A stretch of 9,735 bases of DNA from Avoscillospira sp045579045 (lineage in GTDB: Bacteria > Bacillota > Clostridia > Oscillospirales > Oscillospiraceae): positions 1 through 9,735 of the forward strand of contig JAZNLL010000082.1 in assembly GCA_045579045.1 (NCBI GenBank), given 5' to 3'. The translations under genes were made by a program, and so were the position numbers. Shown here in pieces: positions 5,939 to 9,735 of this stretch. The first letter of the stretch is position 1, and each line of letters starts with the position of its first letter. The notes beneath the pieces were generated by a model. It ran no database searches. It was not told the origin of the DNA and worked only from the letters and a program-made list of their open reading frames with translations.

Positions 5939-6552
5939 CAAAGCTTTACGCGCTGGATGTGACCAATTTTGATTGGCAGAAAATTCTCCCCGATTTACCC
6001 GTTTTTCGGCAGAAAAAGGCACAAAAGCTTCGTAAAACCGAAGACAAAGCCCGCTCCGCCGGAGCAGGCTGGCTGCTGCAATATGCGCTGGAGCAGGCAG
6101 GGGTACAGGAACCGGTCTTTGCCGAAACGGCTTTGGGCAAGCCTTATTTGGAAAACTACCCCCACATTCATTTTTCTCTGAGCCACAGCGGCTGCTGGGC
6201 TGTCTGCGCCGTAGGAGATGCCCCTCTGGGGGTGGATGTGGAGCTGCCGCGCTGCACCATGGAGATCGGAAAGCGGTTTTTCCGCCCGGAAGAGCTGCCG
6301 GAAACGGAAGATAAAGACCATTTATTGCGTCTTTGGACGGCAAAAGAGGCCTTTTTGAAGGCCATTGGCACCGGTTTGACCGTCTCTCCTGACAGTTTTC
6401 GGGTGATTTTAAGCCAAAACGAAGCAGTTTTGGAGCAAAATTTTTCAAAATTTTCCTATTATTTGCAGGAATTTTCTCTTGGAGAAAGCAGAGTTTGCCT
6501 TTGCGCCACAGAAAAAGTAGAAGATTTAGAAATCATAAAAAGCACACCGTGA
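5935..6552 (+). CDS. Sfp-type 4'-phosphopantetheinyl transferase
   Basis: A 205-residue transferase of the Sfp/EntD/AcpT family. These enzymes move phosphopantetheine from CoA to a serine of an acyl or peptidyl carrier protein. Motifs in order: ALGKPYL (residues 66-72), HIHFSLSHS (77-85), GVDVE (99-103; D101 and E103 bind Mg), RFFRPEE (114-120), and WTAKEAFLKAIGTGL (134-148; W134, K137, E138). The set is complete, so the enzyme should be active. The ATG at 5935 lies inside the last codons of xdhC with a four-base ATGA overlap, so translation is coupled to the xdh genes. No carrier protein, NRPS or PKS gene is in view, so the partner is unknown and the link with XdhABC is unexplained. Bases after about 6400 are more AT-rich than the neighbours. 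The stop codon lies in the loop of the terminator hairpin. Confidence 0.93.
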   Translation: MTKLYALDVTNFDWQKILPDLPVFRQKKAQKLRKTEDKARSAGAGWLLQYALEQAGVQEPVFAETALGKPYLENYPHIHFSLSHSGCWAVCAVGDAPLGVDVELPRCTMEIGKRFFRPEELPETEDKDHLLRLWTAKEAFLKAIGTGLTVSPDSFRVILSQNEAVLEQNFSKFSYYLQEFSLGESRVCLCATEKVEDLEIIKSTP

Positions 6553-6566
6553 CCGGTGTGCTTTTT
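6537..6566. terminator. Shared bidirectional intrinsic terminator
   Basis: AAAAAGCACACCG (6537-6549) pairs perfectly with CGGTGTGCTTTTT (6554-6566) around the four-base loop TGAC. Five A on one side and five T on the other let it end both the plus-strand xdh/transferase transcript and the minus-strand phosphoesterase transcript. The plus-strand stop TGA (6550-6552) is in the loop, and the minus-strand stop begins at 6574, six bases beyond the hairpin. Confidence 0.9.
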
Positions 6567-6571
6567 ACATA

Positions 6572-7114
6572 TTAAATAGTATGCTCCATTTTGACCTCGC
6601 CATCTAAATCCTTCCAGAGGAAGGTTCCATCCTCCAGTATCATATAGCCGTGCCAGCTATTTTCCTTGGGGATGGACACGGAGCCGGGGTTCAGATACCA
6701 CCAGCCGTCATGTTCTACGCACTTGGGCACATGGGTATGACCCGTCAGCAGTACATCGCCCTGATGGAGCTTGGGAGGCTGGGTCTCGGAAAAGAGGTGG
6801 CCGTGGGTGACAAAGATCGTCTTGCCCTGTTCACAGAGGACGCAGTAGTCCGCCATGACTGGGAAATCCAGAACCATCTGATCCACTTCTGCCTCGCAGT
6901 TGCCCCGGACACACAAGATCTTGTCCGCCAACGGGTTCAGCAGATCGATGACCTTCTTGGGGGCATAGCCCTCCGGCAGGTCGTTTCGGGGGCCGTGATA
7001 CAAGATATCGCCCAGCAGCAGTAATTTTTCCGGTTTTTCCCGCTCAAAAGCTGCCAATAATTCTGCTGTAAAACCGGCAGATCCGTGTAAATCCGAAGCA
7101 ATCATCCATTTCAT
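6572..7114 (-). CDS. yfcE: YfcE-type metallophosphoesterase
   Basis: A 180-residue single-domain calcineurin-like phosphoesterase, close in length and pattern to E. coli YfcE (184 residues), which hydrolyses phosphodiester model substrates. All metal-binding blocks are present: SDLHG (residues 7-11), GDILYHGPRN (35-44), GNCEAEVDQM (71-80), THGHLF (103-108), GHTHVP (125-130) and NPGSVSIPK. The GPRNDLPEGYAPKKV stretch and RGNCEAEVDQM are specific to the YfcE subgroup within the broader MJ0936/YfcE family. The biological substrate is not known. The ATG at 7114 has AAAGGAG about eight bases upstream. The gene is convergent with the phosphopantetheinyl transferase, shares its terminator, and is divergent from nrdG. 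I see no sign that it is functionally tied to either neighbour. Confidence 0.93.
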   Translation of the reverse strand: MKWMIASDLHGSAGFTAELLAAFEREKPEKLLLLGDILYHGPRNDLPEGYAPKKVIDLLNPLADKILCVRGNCEAEVDQMVLDFPVMADYCVLCEQGKTIFVTHGHLFSETQPPKLHQGDVLLTGHTHVPKCVEHDGWWYLNPGSVSIPKENSWHGYMILEDGTFLWKDLDGEVKMEHTI

Positions 7115-7143
7115 AGGCCTTCTCCTTTGCTTTTTCTGCCTTT

Positions 7144-7172
7144 ATCATAACATTTTGGAATATTTTTGAAAA
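7144..7172 (-). promoter_or_regulatory. Possible promoter of the yfcE-type gene
   Basis: On the minus strand TTTTCA (7172-7167), a 17-base spacer, then TATGAT (7149-7144). The -10 has five matches and the -35 four. It would start transcription about 25 bases before the ATG. The call is modest because the region is AT-rich. Confidence 0.4.
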
Positions 7173-7173
7173 G

Positions 7174-7189
7174 ACACAAGATATAGTTG
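7174..7189 (+). promoter_or_regulatory. Candidate NrdR box 1
   Basis: ACACAAGATATAGTTG matches 13 of 16 positions of the NrdR consensus as I remember it (acaCwAtATaTwGtgt), including all strongly conserved positions. It lies just upstream of the nrdG -35. NrdR is the ATP/dATP-sensing repressor of ribonucleotide reductase genes. Confidence 0.6.
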
Positions 7190-7199
7190 CGATTGCCTA

Positions 7200-7227
7200 T
7201 TGACTTTCCCACATTTAGTGCTATACT
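7200..7227 (+). promoter_or_regulatory. Sigma-A promoter of nrdG-nrdD
   Basis: TTGACT (7200-7205), a 16-base spacer, then TATACT (7222-7227) with a TGC extension directly before it. The start of transcription would be near 7234, giving a leader of about 29 bases. A candidate NrdR box fills the spacer exactly. Confidence 0.75.
7206..7221 (+). promoter_or_regulatory. Candidate NrdR box 2
   Basis: TTCCCACATTTAGTGC matches nine of 16 positions of the remembered NrdR consensus, including the six most conserved ones (C4, A6, A8, T9, T11, G13). It begins 32 bases after box 1, close to three helical turns, the spacing known for paired NrdR boxes. It occupies the whole -35 to -10 spacer, a position suited to repression. 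Confidence 0.45.
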
Positions 7228-7262
7228 TATATCTGCACCCACTATATGGAAGGAGACTGCCC

Positions 7263-7949
7263 ATGGACATTGCCGGACTGCAGAAGCTGACCCTGCTGGA
7301 CTATCCGGGAAAGCTGGCCTGCACTGTATTTCTTCCCGGCTGCAACCTGCGCTGTCCCTTCTGCCACAATGCTTCTCTGGTTCTGCCCGGCAGACATACC
7401 CCCCTCATGACACAGGAGGAACTGATGGAGTTTCTCCAAAGCCGTAAGGGAAAGCTGGACGGCGTATGCGTCACCGGCGGTGAACCCACCCTCCACCATG
7501 ATCTGCCCCAGCTGGTGCAGCAGATCAAGGAGCTGGGATTTGCCTGCAAACTGGACACCAACGGCACAAGACCGGAGGTTCTGAGGCAGCTTCTGGATGC
7601 AAACCTTCTGGACTATGTGGCTATGGACATCAAGAACAGCCCCCGGAAGTACACCGCCACCTGCGGAAATGTGGATGTATTGGAACAGGCACAACAGAGC
7701 GTAAAGCTGCTGGAAGAAAGCGGCATCGACCATGAGTTCCGCACCACAGTCCTGTTCCCCTATCACACGCCGGAAGACATGACCGAGATCGGCGGGTGGC
7801 TTGCCGGTACAAAAAAATACTTTATTCAGCAATTTGTAAACTCCGGCGACCTCATCGGAGACGGGCAAGCCCTCTCCGGCAAGGAAATGCAGATCCTTTT
7901 ACAAGCCGTAAAGCCGTATATTCCCTCCGCCGAGCTGCGGGGTATCTGA
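7263..7949 (+). CDS. nrdG: Anaerobic ribonucleoside-triphosphate reductase activating protein (NrdG2-type radical SAM enzyme)
   Basis: A 228-residue radical-SAM activase that would use S-adenosylmethionine and a 4Fe-4S cluster to make the glycyl radical on NrdD. The cluster motif is GCNLRCPFCHN (C27, C31, C34). The SAM-binding motif is VTGGEP (residues 70-75). LDTNGTRPEVL and LDYVAMDIK follow. The N-terminus IAGLQKLTLLDYPGKLACTVF is characteristic of the longer NrdG2 group (about 190-230 residues), which also resembles pyruvate formate-lyase activases. The following nrdD gene decides the assignment. I chose the ATG at 7263, seven bases after AAGGAG. An upstream in-frame TTG at 7200 is part of the promoter -35. 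The gene precedes nrdD by 25 bases, the reverse of the common nrdD-nrdG order. Confidence 0.93.
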   Translation: MDIAGLQKLTLLDYPGKLACTVFLPGCNLRCPFCHNASLVLPGRHTPLMTQEELMEFLQSRKGKLDGVCVTGGEPTLHHDLPQLVQQIKELGFACKLDTNGTRPEVLRQLLDANLLDYVAMDIKNSPRKYTATCGNVDVLEQAQQSVKLLEESGIDHEFRTTVLFPYHTPEDMTEIGGWLAGTKKYFIQQFVNSGDLIGDGQALSGKEMQILLQAVKPYIPSAELRGI

Positions 7950-7974
7950 AGAAAAAGAGAAAGAGGAGAACATC

Positions 7975-9735
7975 ATGTATCAAGTTGTCAAGCGCGACGG
8001 GCGTTCCGTGGATTTCAACATTACCCGAATCTCCAACGCCATTACCAAGGCTTTCGATGCCACCGGCATCCCCTACAGCCCCGATGTCATCAATCTGCTG
8101 GCTCTGCAGGTCACTTCTGACTTCGCCACCAAGGTCCACAGCGGTCTGGTGGAAGTGGAAGCCATCCAGGACAGCGTGGAAGCCGTCCTCCAGCGCACCG
8201 GTTATTCCGATGTGGCCAAGGCCTACATCCTCTACCGTAAGAACCGGGAAAAGCTCCGCAACATGTCCTCCACCATTCTGGACTACAAGGGTCTGGTGGA
8301 CAGCTATCTGAAGGTCTCCGACTGGCGTGTCAAGGAGAACTCCACTGTTACCTACTCCGTGGGCGGTCTGATCCTCTCCAACTCCGGTGCCATCACCGCC
8401 AACTACTGGCTCAGCGAGATCTATGACGAAGAGATCGCTGCCGCTCACCGCAATGCCGATATCCACCTCCATGACCTGTCCATGCTCACCGGCTACTGCG
8501 CCGGCTGGAGCTTGAAGCAGCTGATTCAGGAAGGGCTCGGCGGCGTGCCCGGCAAGATCACTTCCGCTCCTGCCAAGCATCTGGCTACCCTCTGCAACCA
8601 GATGGTCAACTTCCTGGGCATCATGCAGAACGAATGGGCCGGCGCACAGGCTTTCTCCAGCTTCGACACCTATCTGGCTCCCTTCGTCAAGGCCGACAAC
8701 CTCAGTTACACCGAGGTCAAGCACTGCATCGAGAGCTTCATCTACGGCGTCAACACCCCCAGCCGTTGGGGCACCCAGGCTCCCTTCTCCAACATCACGC
8801 TGGACTGGACCGTGCCTGCCGACCTGGCTGATCAGCCCTGCATCATCGGCGGTAAGCCTGCCGACTTCACCTACGGCGAATGCAAGAAGGAAATGGACAT
8901 GGTCAACCGTGCCTTCATTGAAGTCATGATCGAAGGCGACGCCAACGGCCGCGGTTTCCAGTACCCCATCCCCACCTACTCCATCACCCGTGACTTTGAC
9001 TGGAGCGACACCGAAAACAACAAGCTCCTGTTTGAAATGACTGCCAAGTACGGCACACCCTATTTCTCCAACTACATCAACTCCGACATGGAGCCCAGCG
9101 ATGTGCGAAGCATGTGCTGCCGCCTCCGTCTGGACCTGCGTGAACTGAGAAAGAAGAGCGGCGGCTATTTCGGCAGCGGCGAATCCACCGGCAGCGTGGG
9201 CGTTGTTACCATCAATATGCCCAGAATTGCATATTTGGCAACAGATGAGGCAGACTTCTATAAGAGACTGGATCATCTGATGGACATCGCCGCCCGAAGC
9301 CTCAAGACCAAGCGCGACACCATCACCAAGTTCCTCAACGAAGGCCTGTATCCCTACACCAAGCGGTATCTGGGCAGCTTCGACAACCACTTCTCCACCA
9401 TCGGTCTGCTGGGCATGAACGAGGTCGGTCTCAATGCCAAGTGGCTGCGGAAGGATCTGACCCACAAGGAGACCCAGGACTTCACCGTGGATGTGCTGAA
9501 CCATATGCGTGAGCGTCTGTCCGACTATCAGGAGATGTACGGCGACCTGTACAATCTGGAAGCCACCCCTGCAGAAAGCACCGCTTTCCGTCTGGCCAAG
9601 CACGACAAGGCCCACTATCCCGACATTCTCACCGCTCATGAAGGTGCTGCTCCCTACTACACCAACTCCAGCCATCTGCCTGTTGGTTACACCGAAGACG
9701 TCTTCGAGGCATTGGATATTCAGGACCGTCTGCAG
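7975..9735 (+). CDS. nrdD: Class III (anaerobic) ribonucleoside-triphosphate reductase, cut by window edge
   Basis: The reading frame is open for 587 codons to the window end. Family members are about 700 residues or more. The enzyme reduces NTPs to dNTPs anaerobically with a glycyl radical, typically using formate as reductant. Residues 1 to about 92 form an ATP-cone (MYQVVKRDGRSVDFNITRIS…), the allosteric dATP/ATP switch. The catalytic barrel follows, with NADIHLHDLSMLTGYCAGWS (C175, equivalent to the thiyl-radical cysteine), GRGFQYPIPTYSITRDFDW, MCCRLRLD (C381 and C382) and STGSVGVVTINMPRIAYLA. The C-terminal zinc site and glycyl-radical loop lie past the edge and cannot be checked. AGGAG (7964-7968) is six bases before the ATG. 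It is co-transcribed with nrdG and probably NrdR-regulated. Confidence 0.97.
   Translation, partial: MYQVVKRDGRSVDFNITRISNAITKAFDATGIPYSPDVINLLALQVTSDFATKVHSGLVEVEAIQDSVEAVLQRTGYSDVAKAYILYRKNREKLRNMSSTILDYKGLVDSYLKVSDWRVKENSTVTYSVGGLILSNSGAITANYWLSEIYDEEIAAAHRNADIHLHDLSMLTGYCAGWSLKQLIQEGLGGVPGKITSAPAKHLATLCNQMVNFLGIMQNEWAGAQAFSSFDTYLAPFVKADNLSYTEVKHCIESFIYGVNTPSRWGTQAPFSNITLDWTVPADLADQPCIIGGKPADFTYGECKKEMDMVNRAFIEVMIEGDANGRGFQYPIPTYSITRDFDWSDTENNKLLFEMTAKYGTPYFSNYINSDMEPSDVRSMCCRLRLDLRELRKKSGGYFGSGESTGSVGVVTINMPRIAYLATDEADFYKRLDHLMDIAARSLKTKRDTITKFLNEGLYPYTKRYLGSFDNHFSTIGLLGMNEVGLNAKWLRKDLTHKETQDFTVDVLNHMRERLSDYQEMYGDLYNLEATPAESTAFRLAKHDKAHYPDILTAHEGAAPYYTNSSHLPVGYTEDVFEALDIQDRLQ

Noticed and set aside
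7200..7262. Upstream TTG start extending NrdG by 21 residues
   Set aside because: The TTG is the -35 hexamer of the promoter and the extension has no family match. The ATG at 7263 has a strong ribosome-binding site.
7852..9675. 607-codon open frame on the minus strand opposite nrdD
   Set aside because: Antisense shadow with repetitive G/V/D/H-rich translation. The plus strand has a clear NrdD reading frame over the same bases.

Overview
The window looks like part of the chromosome of an anaerobic Firmicute (Bacillota), most likely a gut-type clostridium of the Oscillospiraceae/Ruminococcaceae kind. Four things point that way. The rplU-prp-rpmA-obg cluster has the Firmicutes-specific L27 N-terminal extension and its Prp protease. 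The ribonucleotide reductase is oxygen-sensitive class III. A molybdenum hydroxylase is present. Codon use is GC-rich while the intergenic DNA is AT-rich. The genus is inference only. I see no transposase, phage gene, CRISPR array, tRNA or rRNA.

Layout. (1) Bases 1-1505, minus strand: a near-consensus promoter and a probable L21 leader drive rplU, prp and rpmA. A strong intrinsic terminator lies just after rpmA. A short repeat-rich spacer follows, carrying a good promoter that reads into obgE, which runs off the left edge. (2) Bases 1502-2095, minus: a MobA/MocA-type nucleotidyltransferase. (3) Bases 2096-2268: a divergent control region with promoters both ways. (4) Bases 2269-6552, plus: xdhA, xdhB, xdhC (Mo, FAD and 2Fe-2S subunits in the same order as E. 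coli xdhABC), then a Sfp-type phosphopantetheinyl transferase that overlaps xdhC by four bases. A hairpin terminator serves this operon and the convergent gene after it. (5) Bases 6572-7114, minus: a YfcE-type metallophosphoesterase. (6) Bases 7115-9735, plus: a divergent promoter region with two candidate NrdR boxes, then nrdG (radical-SAM activase) and nrdD (class III ribonucleotide reductase, cut by the right edge).

How the genes work together. Prp should trim the L27 precursor made from the next gene of its own operon. The MocA-like enzyme probably adds a nucleotide to the molybdenum cofactor of the divergently encoded XdhABC, an enzyme expected to hydroxylate purines or related heterocycles. 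NrdG would install the glycyl radical on NrdD for anaerobic dNTP synthesis.

Most of the window is well-understood biology. The least explained points are the translational coupling of a phosphopantetheinyl transferase to the xdh operon, the threonine where mammalian xanthine oxidases have a substrate-binding glutamate, the repeat that appears to uncouple obgE from the ribosomal-protein operon, and the tandem NrdR-like boxes at nrdGD. I did not find convincing evidence for a wholly new system.
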